In this document: piece after piece, positions 25,705 to 33,979 of the stretch
How positions within the stretch are numbered: position 1 is the stretch's first letter
Layout: every line of letters begins with the position of its first letter
Origin: Bacillota bacterium
GTDB lineage: Bacteria; Bacillota; Bacilli; Paenibacillales; Paenibacillaceae
Direction of reading: 5' to 3'
Assembly (NCBI GenBank): GCA_023391635.1
Contig: JAEWAQ010000010.1
Span: forward strand, 33,888-97,887
Length of the DNA stretch: 64,000 bases
Translations under genes and position numbers: made by a program
The notes under the pieces: model-generated
The model's database searches: none
Seen by the model: the letters and a program-made list of their open reading frames with translations, nothing else
What the model was told of the DNA's origin: nothing

Positions 25705-28176
25705 TTACGACAAATTGCCGTCCAGCCGAATCTGTTGAACCGGTATCCGGCCCGCTCTGACTTCCATGAACGGCAGACCATCCTTCATGCCGGCGATGCC
25801 GTATCCTTCGTTCGCGCACAGGAAACTGCGGTAATCCCCGGAGTGGCGGGGAGCGACATACAGAACCTGCTCGACCGCATCGTACCGGATGCCACTCCAA
25901 GCTTGAACAAGCCCGTAGGAGGCCAATGCCCGCGCATACCAGTGGCCGCATTCGTATTCATTGAACGGATTTCGTACGGTCCCGTCGTATCGAGCGCGGC
26001 AGATGCGCACAATTTCCAGTCCCTCTTCCACGCATCCGACTGTCATGAGGTGTGAAGCGACTTGATATTCGATCCCGGTCCACACTTCATTGCTGTAGAC
26101 GAAAGGCAATGACAGCTGCCCGCCCCTGGGCCATGTGCAGAGCAGCAGGCCGCCTTCCCGCCCCAACGCATAGCCCGGACGCTGCGGATTGGCATGCTCG
26201 GATAAATCCCGTCTCAGATTATATCGATAGACACTCAACAGATGGCTCTTCACCTTCGCTCTGTCCAGAATGTCGCCCAATCCGCACATTTCCGCAAGCC
26301 AAGCGCCGATGATGCCGTCGGACAAACATCCGTTGCCGTACTGGTACTTGGGGCCTTCCGATCTGAGTAGTTCCATCGCCTCCGGCGAGTAATCCAGATT
26401 CCGATTGGACTCTGCGTGCGTCGGCGCCGGGGCTCTCAGCCCTTCCCACCTGACCTTCTGTTCGAAATATTCGCCGTTGAAAAGCTCGGTCTCCAAATAC
26501 TGTTTGCCTTTGCGGTAGATAGCCTCGAAATGCCCGGCGTCCTCTCCCAGCGCTTCAGCCATAAGCGAAGCCGCTTTGAGTGCGCCCAAATAGATGGACG
26601 AACACATGCCGTCCGGTCCCCAGAATTCAATATCGTACGTGTTGTGATGAGGTTCGATCAGTACGCCAAGCTCGTCGGGATCCCACGTCTTCATGCAGTA
26701 GTTCAGGCTCGCCTTGACTTTGGGCCAGAACGTCCGCAGCAGTTCCGTGTCTCCGCCAATTCTCCATTCCCGGTAAACTTTCATGATGCCGCCGAGTTGA
26801 CCGTCGCTAGCCGCATGATAGAAGTGAGTGGCCGGCTGTATCGGCAGCGGAATGCGAAAGTTTTGATGACCCTCGCCGTTCTGTCCTTCATTGAATTCCG
26901 TCCATCGAAGGCCGCGTTCCAGTTCGGGAAATAGATGCGGCACGGCCTGCGCGTAATTCCATACATGCGTGCAGGTGCCATGACAGCTCCCGTGCGTGTC
27001 GTCGCAGCCTTCCCACGCCCACAGCCTGCCATCGGTTTGCCGGAGCACGGTCGGAGATCGCAGAATCGACAGATTCGCCGTGACGGCCTCCTTCACCTCG
27101 TCCGGGAGCGTCGTATCCCGGAGAGCTTCGTAGAAGTTCCTGCTCTCGCTGCGCAGCCGTTCGTACTGGCTCATCCAATACGCGGTGACGGAAGAGACGT
27201 GTTCGAACTTCCCCGCGTACCACGGCTTGTAGAACGAATTCGGTTCGTTGCTGTTGCAGGTCTCGCTCGTTGCCAGCGGGTCGTCCGCATCTCCGGCCAT
27301 TAAATTCGATTCGGGGACGTACCACGAGAGCATCAGCTTGACCGTCTGCTGTCCGTTTGCTTCCAGTTCGAGGGGTACATAGATGCTGCCTCCGGGGCTG
27401 GCCCTGCCTTCCTCGATGGCAGGCTTATCGGGAGCCAGCCCTTCCTTGATCGATTTCCACACCATCGTAACCGGATCGAACCAGCTTCCTCTGAACCAGG
27501 CGCAATCCACCTTCGCCTCACTGCGATCCGTTACGGCGGAGAAGGAGCCTTGCACCCACGGTTGGCCGGCTGCGGCAGGCTGATGAAGCACGAAGCCGTT
27601 GTCCGTCCGGAGAACGCATGGACCGCCCGCGCCTTCAACCTCCATGAAATTCATCGCATGAAAGGAATATACCAGTTCCAGGGGCTGGTCGGTTTTGTTC
27701 GCAAACGTAAATTCCAGGCCAGCCACCGGCAGGCTTGAATCGTCGGCATTTAGCGGTATGAACGGGCTCCAGGCCGTAATCGCAACGTCAATCGGCAGCT
27801 TCTCGTCCGTCAGTTCAAGCTTGGCGAATGGAAATTCGCTATGAAAAGAACTGTTCGCAAACCGCGGCAAGCCGTGGGTTTTTCCCGTCAAGCCGACACC
27901 GGAGCCCGGAGCGTTCGTCGAGCGGATCCCCATGACTTTCCACGCGGGCACCTGGCCCTCCAAAACGCGAGCGATGTTCCCCTCTCTGGTTTTCACACAG
28001 ACAGCGGAAAAAACGGCAGGTTCATGGCCCGTATCCGGCGCATGCCGCAATGAGAACCGGGACAACGCCCCGGCGCCTTCCAGCGTGAACATGCCCGTGC
28101 CGATTCCGCCAAGCGGAAAAGCGACGAGCGCGCTTCGTTCGTTCGAATAAGCGGCGTTGTATGCTTTGGCAACCAT
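25705..28176 (-). CDS. GH116-family glycosidase (GBA2-like, DUF608), copy 1
   Basis: Predicted cytoplasmic glycosidase of 823 residues: an N-terminal beta-sandwich (FPLGGIGTGMFTLEG, SRFSLRHAPD) and a C-terminal alpha/alpha six-barrel. WAWEGCDDTHG with GTCTHVWNYAQA, and HNTYDIEFWGPDG, are the conserved stretches; E389 and D515 are the candidate nucleophile and acid/base by analogy with GBA2 and TxGH116, an inference. Known GH116 enzymes act on beta-glucosides or beta-xylosides. No signal peptide is present, so it acts on imported sugar. AGGAGGG lies five bases before ATG 28176. It is the last gene of the glycan locus and a clear paralogue of the gene at 31449-33917. Confidence 0.88.
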   Translation of the reverse strand: MVAKAYNAAYSNERSALVAFPLGGIGTGMFTLEGAGALSRFSLRHAPDTGHEPAVFSAVCVKTREGNIARVLEGQVPAWKVMGIRSTNAPGSGVGLTGKTHGLPRFANSSFHSEFPFAKLELTDEKLPIDVAITAWSPFIPLNADDSSLPVAGLEFTFANKTDQPLELVYSFHAMNFMEVEGAGGPCVLRTDNGFVLHQPAAAGQPWVQGSFSAVTDRSEAKVDCAWFRGSWFDPVTMVWKSIKEGLAPDKPAIEEGRASPGGSIYVPLELEANGQQTVKLMLSWYVPESNLMAGDADDPLATSETCNSNEPNSFYKPWYAGKFEHVSSVTAYWMSQYERLRSESRNFYEALRDTTLPDEVKEAVTANLSILRSPTVLRQTDGRLWAWEGCDDTHGSCHGTCTHVWNYAQAVPHLFPELERGLRWTEFNEGQNGEGHQNFRIPLPIQPATHFYHAASDGQLGGIMKVYREWRIGGDTELLRTFWPKVKASLNYCMKTWDPDELGVLIEPHHNTYDIEFWGPDGMCSSIYLGALKAASLMAEALGEDAGHFEAIYRKGKQYLETELFNGEYFEQKVRWEGLRAPAPTHAESNRNLDYSPEAMELLRSEGPKYQYGNGCLSDGIIGAWLAEMCGLGDILDRAKVKSHLLSVYRYNLRRDLSEHANPQRPGYALGREGGLLLCTWPRGGQLSLPFVYSNEVWTGIEYQVASHLMTVGCVEEGLEIVRICRARYDGTVRNPFNEYECGHWYARALASYGLVQAWSGIRYDAVEQVLYVAPRHSGDYRSFLCANEGYGIAGMKDGLPFMEVRAGRIPVQQIRLDGNLS

Positions 28177-28210
28177 CGTAACCCTCCTGTTCGTGGCTTT
28201 CCGAAACAAG

Positions 28211-28257
28211 TAAAAACGATTTCGCCGTCCCCTCCGGGACAGAGAAGGTCGTTTTTA
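28211..28257 (-). terminator. Terminator between GH172 and GH116 genes
   Basis: TAAAAACGA and TCGTTTTTA form the base and GTCCC/GGGAC the top of a long hairpin with a natural T run on either strand. It lies only 35 bases before the GH116 start, leaving no room for a promoter after it, so the gene needs read-through. Confidence 0.65.
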
Positions 28258-28262
28258 TCGAA

Positions 28263-28310
28263 GATCATTCAGAAATGAATAGGCATGAAACTTATTAATT
28301 CTGAATGATC
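28263..28310. repeat. Perfect 12-bp inverted repeat before the terminator
   Basis: GATCATTCAGAA (28263-28274) and TTCTGAATGATC (28299-28310) are perfect complements separated by 24 AT-rich bases. It could be an operator for one of the two regulators in the locus or an RNA structure that affects the adjacent terminator. Confidence 0.6.
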
Positions 28311-28362
28311 GATGGGAAAGAGCGACTGGCCAGCCGCCCTTTCTCCCTTGGATGATGGAACT

Positions 28363-29451
28363 TTAGACCACTTCGCGTTCGTCGTTGCCCGGCAGCGGAG
28401 GGAACGGCGCGTGCGGCTCCGCCTGATACCAGAACGCCGTCGAGGCGATATCGCTCTGCTGTGCCGAATACCGGCCGTTCGAGCGGGCGCCGAGATCCTG
28501 GATCGTGACCCGGAGGTCCTGCTCGAAGCGGATCGGGTCCATGACATGCCAGCGGTACATGCCGAACCGGGGCTGGCTGTTGTACAGCCCGTCCGGCTTA
28601 ATCGCCTGGTGCATGCCGAGGAACGGCGTCGAGTAGGTGCCATACTGCCCCTTCGGCTGCTCCCAGTTCCAGGCGCCTCCGAAGTAGTCTTCGGTTCCCG
28701 TCCCGCAGATCGTCGGGAATTCGCCGTCTCCGTCCATATAGAACTTGATCTCGCCCTCGCCCCACCAGCCGTTGTTGTTCACTTGCCAAGCCAGATAAGC
28801 GCCGACATAGTGTCCCTTGCCGCGGATACCGTCCACGATCGTATGCACGTCTTTGTAAGCCACGGGATGGCTCCGCCGCCATTGGGCGTGAAAATAGGCC
28901 GCGTCCCCCGGCACGTCGGTCAACGTGTAATCGATCTGATAGTAGACGACCGCCTCTTCCGGTCCCGTGTTCTCCAGCGTCACCCGGGCAGATTTGCGAA
29001 ACGGCATTTGCCAATAGCTGTTCAGCCCTCCCGCCGGGTTGACGGCGACAGGCATCGAATTCACATTGCACTTCTCCTCCCAGCCGTTGCAGAAGAAATC
29101 TCCGACCGGCACCTCTACGGACGGCCGATCCTCATCGTCCCAGTATATTCGAAAGATCAGGGTCCGCAAACCGGTGGCATGGCAGGTCATCCACATATGC
29201 TGGATCGCGCCCGGACCTTGTATTTCGCCCAGGACGAACGTCTCGCCGGACGGGATGGCAACCGACGGCGACACCTTCCAGCCGATGCCCAGTTCACGCG
29301 AGGCGTAGGCGCCCGTGCCCTCGACAGCCATGCCGCCTTTGCCTTTCTCGCCGGTGAAGTTCTCGGGGCTGATCGATCTCGTCTTGGCATCCGACAATCG
29401 CATGAGATTGCCCAGCCCCATATTCAATCCGTTGAAGTTGAATTCGCTCAT
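28363..29451 (-). CDS. GH172 (DUF2961) glycosidase
   Basis: Protein of 362 residues belonging to the DUF2961 family, now GH172, whose characterised members are alpha-D-fructofuranosidases or alpha-D-arabinofuranosidases that assemble into phage-capsid-like hexamers. Visible family features are ENFTGEKGKGGMA, GPGAIQHMW, GDFFCNGWEEK and the active-site-region CGTGTEDYFGGAWNW. No signal peptide. GAGGAG eight bases upstream supports ATG 29451 over the frame extension to 29484. It follows the AraC-type gene by 29 bases. Whether it acts on a furanoside here is inferred from the family only. Confidence 0.88.
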   Translation of the reverse strand: MSEFNFNGLNMGLGNLMRLSDAKTRSISPENFTGEKGKGGMAVEGTGAYASRELGIGWKVSPSVAIPSGETFVLGEIQGPGAIQHMWMTCHATGLRTLIFRIYWDDEDRPSVEVPVGDFFCNGWEEKCNVNSMPVAVNPAGGLNSYWQMPFRKSARVTLENTGPEEAVVYYQIDYTLTDVPGDAAYFHAQWRRSHPVAYKDVHTIVDGIRGKGHYVGAYLAWQVNNNGWWGEGEIKFYMDGDGEFPTICGTGTEDYFGGAWNWEQPKGQYGTYSTPFLGMHQAIKPDGLYNSQPRFGMYRWHVMDPIRFEQDLRVTIQDLGARSNGRYSAQQSDIASTAFWYQAEPHAPFPPLPGNDEREVV

Positions 29452-29480
29452 TTCGCTTCTCCTCGCTCGCTGATTGCCCC

Positions 29481-30338
29481 TCATTCCGAATGGGAGAATC
29501 CTTCTCGATGTTTTGCCTCTGCCGATTCTCCTTTTTTGCCTGTCCGATAGTGGGAAGGGGGAACTCCCTGCTGCTTCTTGAACGATCTGCTGAATGCGTG
29601 CACGTTGGGGTACCCGAATTGCTGGGCGATCCGGGCCAACGGCTGATCGGTCATCTGGATCGCTTGCTTGGCCTTCTCCAGCCGAATCTGCTGATGGTAT
29701 TGCATCGGGCTGACCTGGAACGCGTTGCGAAACATTCGATTGAGATAGAACTTGCTGAAGCAGAATTCGCCTGCCAGCTCATCAAGCGTTACGTGGCTAT
29801 CCGCGCGAACGTATAAATATTGCCGAACCTCCAGCAGCAACTCCCGGTTGATGCGAACATGCGGAAACTGTTGCCAGTGACGCTCCCGAATCAAGCAGAC
29901 CAGCAAATCGATCATCATACCGACGACTTTCATCTCATAATAGACCATCCGCTGGTCGCATTCATGGATGATATCGAGCAGCATTCTCTCCAGAACAGCC
30001 GGCTCCCGCGGCTGGATACGGACCGGCAGCGAACCCATGGGCATCTCCAAGCCATCCTCGCCGGAGCGGCTGCCCGGGTCCAGACTGAACTGAAGGTACA
30101 GCCTGCGGATATTCTGCTTCGAAGCGGAGCGGAGCGAATAGCGCTGTCCCGGCCGGAACAGAAACAGATCCCCGGGCAACCCGCGATAGTTGCGGCCTTC
30201 TGCCGCAACCGCCAGTTCTCCCTCTTTCACATATAGAACTTCATATCCAGTCGCGATCTGCCCCTTGACGGTCCATGGGACAGGATGAACGCTATCTGCC
30301 GCAACCTTGACACAGGGCAATAAGTGGCGGATATCCAT
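29481..30338 (-). CDS. AraC-family regulator with N-terminal cupin sensor
   Basis: A 285-residue transcription factor. Residues about 20-90 form an AraC-type cupin (GYEVLYVKEGELAVAAEG, PGDLFLFRPGQRY) that should bind a sugar, and about 175-270 form the two-HTH DNA-binding domain (VTLDELAGEFCFSKFYLNRM and LARIAQQFGYPNVHAFSRSF). GGAGGG lies before the ATG. It sits 22 bases after the LacI-type gene and directly before GH172, so it is a local activator of the locus. Confidence 0.92.
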   Translation of the reverse strand: MDIRHLLPCVKVAADSVHPVPWTVKGQIATGYEVLYVKEGELAVAAEGRNYRGLPGDLFLFRPGQRYSLRSASKQNIRRLYLQFSLDPGSRSGEDGLEMPMGSLPVRIQPREPAVLERMLLDIIHECDQRMVYYEMKVVGMMIDLLVCLIRERHWQQFPHVRINRELLLEVRQYLYVRADSHVTLDELAGEFCFSKFYLNRMFRNAFQVSPMQYHQQIRLEKAKQAIQMTDQPLARIAQQFGYPNVHAFSRSFKKQQGVPPSHYRTGKKGESAEAKHREGFSHSE

Positions 30339-30360
30339 GGATAACCCTCCGCATCGCTCA

Positions 30361-31431
30361 TCAGGAACGCGTCATGGCAGTCTTGTCCCCTGCCTCTGCA
30401 GTCATCCCCGCTCCTTCCGCCTCGTCCTCCGCCGGGTCCGGCGTTTCCGGCAGCACAAGCCAGCCGGGAATGATGACCTTGCCGCCGAGCACGTTGCCCT
30501 TCATCGCTTCCTGCAGGAAACGGGCGGCCATCTGACCGACTTCCGCGCGCGGGATGTGCACGGTCGGAATCTGCCGCGCAATCTCCTGGTCGCCGGTAAT
30601 GTTGTCGCAGCCGATCAGATCGATGTCGCGCCCGGGAACCAGGCCCGCGTCCTGCAAAGCCTGCATCGCACCGAACGCCGACCGGTCGCTGACCGCGAAG
30701 ACTGCGGTCGGCCGATGAGGCAAGTCGAGCAAATATTTCATTTCATAATAGCCCTTCACGTACTTGCGATCGAAATTCGGCGTAATATAATCCGTCGAAA
30801 GCGGCAGTCCGTTCTCCATCAGCGCGGCGCAGTAGCCCGCATAACGGTCGATCAACGGCTTGTACTTCGCCGGTCCGCTGATGAAGCCGATATTGGTGTG
30901 GCCTTTGCGTATCAAATACTCCGTCGCCAAGTAACCCGCGCCGTAATGGTCCGAGTGGACGGACAACTCCTCGCCGTTGTGCGTGTAATTGTCTACAAGC
31001 ACCATCGGCACGCCGTATCCTCTCAATTCCTGTATGATCTCGTCGGTGATCAAGCCGCCGCCGATCAGGATGAGCCCCGCGATATTGTCCAACCATGACT
31101 GCGGCTCGTCTCCGGGCCTTACGAAATTCAGCATCACTTCAAATCCCAGCAGCCGGCACTCGCTTTCGATCGCACGCAGAATTTCGCCGTTATACGAATC
31201 GTTGTGCACGGTAACCGTTTCTTCGATCAACAGCCGGACGAACGGCTTGCCTTCGCTGACAGCCAGGTCGTGGCTGAGCTCCGTGTACGCTTGCCGAATG
31301 GCATGCTTCGTCTCTTCTGAGAATGTGCCTTTGTTATTCAGCACAAGGGACACGGTAGCGGGCGAGAAGCCTGTCATATCCGCGATCTTCTTGACGCCGG
31401 GTTTTCTGCTTGAGCCGAAATTCGAATTCAT
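30361..31431 (-). CDS. LacI-family repressor of the glycan locus
   Basis: Repressor of 356 residues. The HTH is GVKKIADMTGFSPATVSLVL, somewhat unusual at the N terminus; the sensor domain follows with VAVSDRSAFG-like and DIDLIGCDNI segments. AGGAGG six bases upstream fixes the start at 31431; an apparent 84-codon extension is only the antisense-overlapping reading through the preceding GH116 end. The gene lies 17 bases after the GH116 stop. Together with the AraC-type gene it gives the locus two separate sugar sensors. The C terminus has an acidic/alanine tail of about 25 residues. Confidence 0.92.
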   Translation of the reverse strand: MNSNFGSSRKPGVKKIADMTGFSPATVSLVLNNKGTFSEETKHAIRQAYTELSHDLAVSEGKPFVRLLIEETVTVHNDSYNGEILRAIESECRLLGFEVMLNFVRPGDEPQSWLDNIAGLILIGGGLITDEIIQELRGYGVPMVLVDNYTHNGEELSVHSDHYGAGYLATEYLIRKGHTNIGFISGPAKYKPLIDRYAGYCAALMENGLPLSTDYITPNFDRKYVKGYYEMKYLLDLPHRPTAVFAVSDRSAFGAMQALQDAGLVPGRDIDLIGCDNITGDQEIARQIPTVHIPRAEVGQMAARFLQEAMKGNVLGGKVIIPGWLVLPETPDPAEDEAEGAGMTAEAGDKTAMTRS

Positions 31432-31448
31432 GGTTATCCTCCTGCAAT

Positions 31449-33917
31449 TTACAATATAACAACGTAATCGATCGGAATGGATCCCGACTTGACTTCCACG
31501 ACTGCCTTGCTGCCGTCGAATACGACCGTGCCGTAACCTCCATCGACGCTCAGGAAGCTGCGGAACGGCTTGCCCGGATGCCCTTCGACATGCAGCGCCC
31601 GCTCGCATGCGTCGTAGCGCACGCCGCTCCAGCTCTGAATCAAGCCGTATGACGCCATCGCTCTCGCATACCAATGGCCGCATTCATACTCGTCATAGGG
31701 ATTTCGGATGCGGCCGTCGTAGCGATCCCGGCATACGCGCACGATGTCGAGCGCTTCATCGGCACACCCCATCGTCAAGAGATGAGACGCCACTTGGTAT
31801 TCGATCCCCGTCCACACTTCATTGCTGTAGATGAACGGCAGCGACAGCTTGCCGCCCCTTGGCCACGTGCAGAGCAGCAATCCGCCTTCCCGTCCCAGCG
31901 CGTAGCCCGGCCGCTGCGGGTTGGCGTGACCGCTCAGATCGCGGCGGTGATTATAGCGGTATACGCTGATGAGGTGACTGCGCACCTTATCCGGGTCCAG
32001 AATGTGACCGAGCCCGCACATATGGGCCAACCACGCGCCGATGACGCCGTCTGACAAGCAGCCTTTGCCGTATTGATACTTCGGCCCTTCCTGGCGCAGC
32101 AGTTCGACCGCTTCCGCGGTATAATCGGTATTCCACGTCTGGTCATTCTCGACAGGCGCCGCTTCCCTCAAGCCGATCCACTTGATCTGTTGTTCGAAAT
32201 ACTCTCCATTGAACAATTCGTTCTCCATGTAATCGCGCCCACGCGCGTATACGGCTTCGAATTCGGCGATCATGTCCGCGTGCTCTCCTACCGCCGCAGC
32301 CATGCGCGAAGCGGCCTTCAAGGCACCCAGATAAATGGATGTGCACATGCCGTCAGGGCCCCAGAATTCGATATCGTACGTATTGTGGTGCGGTTCGACC
32401 AAGATCCCCAGCCGATCCGGGTCCCAGGTGTCCATCGCGTATTGCAGGCTCAGGGCCAGCTTCGGCCACTGCCGCTTCATCCAATCGGTGTCTCCGCTGA
32501 TCTTCCATTCGCGATATACCCGCATCAAGCCGCCGAGCTGTCCGTCGCTCGCAGCCCGGCTTTCATGATCAGCAGGACGGATCGGCAGCGGAGTGCGCAT
32601 CGCCTGATGGCCGCGTTCGTCTTGGCTTTCATTCAATTCCGTCTCCCGGATTCCCCGTTCCAGAGAAGGGAACAGATGGGGAATGGCTTGGGCGTAATTC
32701 CATACATGCGAGCAAGTGCCGTGGCAGCAGCCGCCGAGATCGAAGCAGCCTTCCCAGCCCCAAAACCGGCCATCGGTTTGGCGAAGAACCGTAGGCGACT
32801 TCAGAATGCTGAGATTGGCCGCGACGGCTTCTACCAGCTCCGGCGGCATCGTCGTATCGAAGAATGTTTCGCTGAACAGGGCGCTCCGCTCGCGAAGGCG
32901 GTCATAGCGGGTCCGCCAATATTGCGCAACTTCGTCGACGCTGCCGAATTGGCCGGCGTACCATGGCTTGTGATAATGCGGCCAATCCACAAATTTCTTG
33001 GTCTGCGGGTCGAATTGCTCCGTGGAAACGTTCGATTCCGGCACATACCAGCTGAGCTGCAGCCTGACTTGCTGCTCGCCTTCGGGCTCCAGCGTCAGCG
33101 GCACGTACAGGCTGGCGCCCGGGCTCGGCCGGTCGTCCGCCGCGAGCGGCGGCTTCGCCTTCACGCCTCCGGCCTCGATGGTGTTCCACAACATCGTGGG
33201 CGAGTCGAACCAGCCGCCGCGGAACCAGGCACAATCGGCAACGGCATCCGGGTGGTCGATGACGGCGGAGAAGGCACCCTGTTCCCAGGGCCGCCCTTCC
33301 GTCGGAGCCTGCACGAGCGTGAAGCTGCCCGGGACGATCCCGGCGGCTACCCGCTGGCCTTCCACGTCTTCTATGTGCATAAAATTCGCGGCATGAAAGG
33401 AATAGACCAATTCGAGCCGCCTGTTCGTTCGATTGATCAGCGTAATCTCCAGCCCGGCAACGGGCAAGCTGGAATCGTCGATGTCCGCGGGATCGAACGG
33501 GCTCCAGCCGGTCACGACGGCTTCAATCGGCAGAGCATCGTCCTTCAGACTGACGCGTCCGAAGGGGAATCGTCCGGTGAAGGCGCACTCCGCGAATCGC
33601 GGCAAGCCATAGTGCTTGCCCGTCTGCCCGTTGCCGGCGCCGCCGAAGTCCGTCGACCGGCTGTTGAATATTTTCCAGTCCTGTACCGGCCCCTCGAGCA
33701 CCCTCGCCGTCACCCCGTCGTCGTCCCGAATGCTGACGGCGGAGAAGGCGATCGGCTCGTTCAGCAGGTCCGGCGTATTGCGCAAGGAGAAATGCGTCAT
33801 CGCGCCCGTGCCCTCCAGGCAGAACATGCCTGCCCCCAGACCGCCCAACGGGAAGGCCGTCTTCGAATTGTATTCCCCTTCATATTGCGCGTTGTAAGGA
33901 CGATTGCGCATCAACAT
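31449..33917 (-). CDS. GH116-family glycosidase (GBA2-like, DUF608), copy 2
   Basis: An 822-residue paralogue of the GH116 gene at 25705-28176, similar along its whole length. The shared motifs are FPLGGLGAGMFCLEG, WGWEGCFDLGGCCHG with GTCSHVWNYAQA, HNTYDIEFWGPDG, and KLSLPFIYSNEVWTGIEYQV. Differences cluster in the N-terminal sandwich and in surface loops, so the two copies may accept different linkages. No signal peptide. GGAGAG eight bases upstream supports ATG 33917; ATG 33911 is an alternative. It follows the binding-protein gene by 62 bases with no terminator between. Confidence 0.88.
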   Translation of the reverse strand: MLMRNRPYNAQYEGEYNSKTAFPLGGLGAGMFCLEGTGAMTHFSLRNTPDLLNEPIAFSAVSIRDDDGVTARVLEGPVQDWKIFNSRSTDFGGAGNGQTGKHYGLPRFAECAFTGRFPFGRVSLKDDALPIEAVVTGWSPFDPADIDDSSLPVAGLEITLINRTNRRLELVYSFHAANFMHIEDVEGQRVAAGIVPGSFTLVQAPTEGRPWEQGAFSAVIDHPDAVADCAWFRGGWFDSPTMLWNTIEAGGVKAKPPLAADDRPSPGASLYVPLTLEPEGEQQVRLQLSWYVPESNVSTEQFDPQTKKFVDWPHYHKPWYAGQFGSVDEVAQYWRTRYDRLRERSALFSETFFDTTMPPELVEAVAANLSILKSPTVLRQTDGRFWGWEGCFDLGGCCHGTCSHVWNYAQAIPHLFPSLERGIRETELNESQDERGHQAMRTPLPIRPADHESRAASDGQLGGLMRVYREWKISGDTDWMKRQWPKLALSLQYAMDTWDPDRLGILVEPHHNTYDIEFWGPDGMCTSIYLGALKAASRMAAAVGEHADMIAEFEAVYARGRDYMENELFNGEYFEQQIKWIGLREAAPVENDQTWNTDYTAEAVELLRQEGPKYQYGKGCLSDGVIGAWLAHMCGLGHILDPDKVRSHLISVYRYNHRRDLSGHANPQRPGYALGREGGLLLCTWPRGGKLSLPFIYSNEVWTGIEYQVASHLLTMGCADEALDIVRVCRDRYDGRIRNPYDEYECGHWYARAMASYGLIQSWSGVRYDACERALHVEGHPGKPFRSFLSVDGGYGTVVFDGSKAVVEVKSGSIPIDYVVIL

Positions 33918-33979
33918 GTCCGTTTCTCTCCATTTCTACATCTCTCATTATATGCCTTTATTTACTAATCCGACAGCTA

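Noticed and set aside
31432..31683. An 84-codon extension of the LacI-type gene
   Set aside because: AGGAGG and the HTH position place the start at 31431; the extension overlaps the end of the GH116 gene.
32073..33968. A 631-codon open frame on the plus strand
   Set aside because: It lies fully antisense to the GH116 gene, is Arg/Pro/His-rich and shows no motif; it is a shadow caused by GC-skewed codon use.
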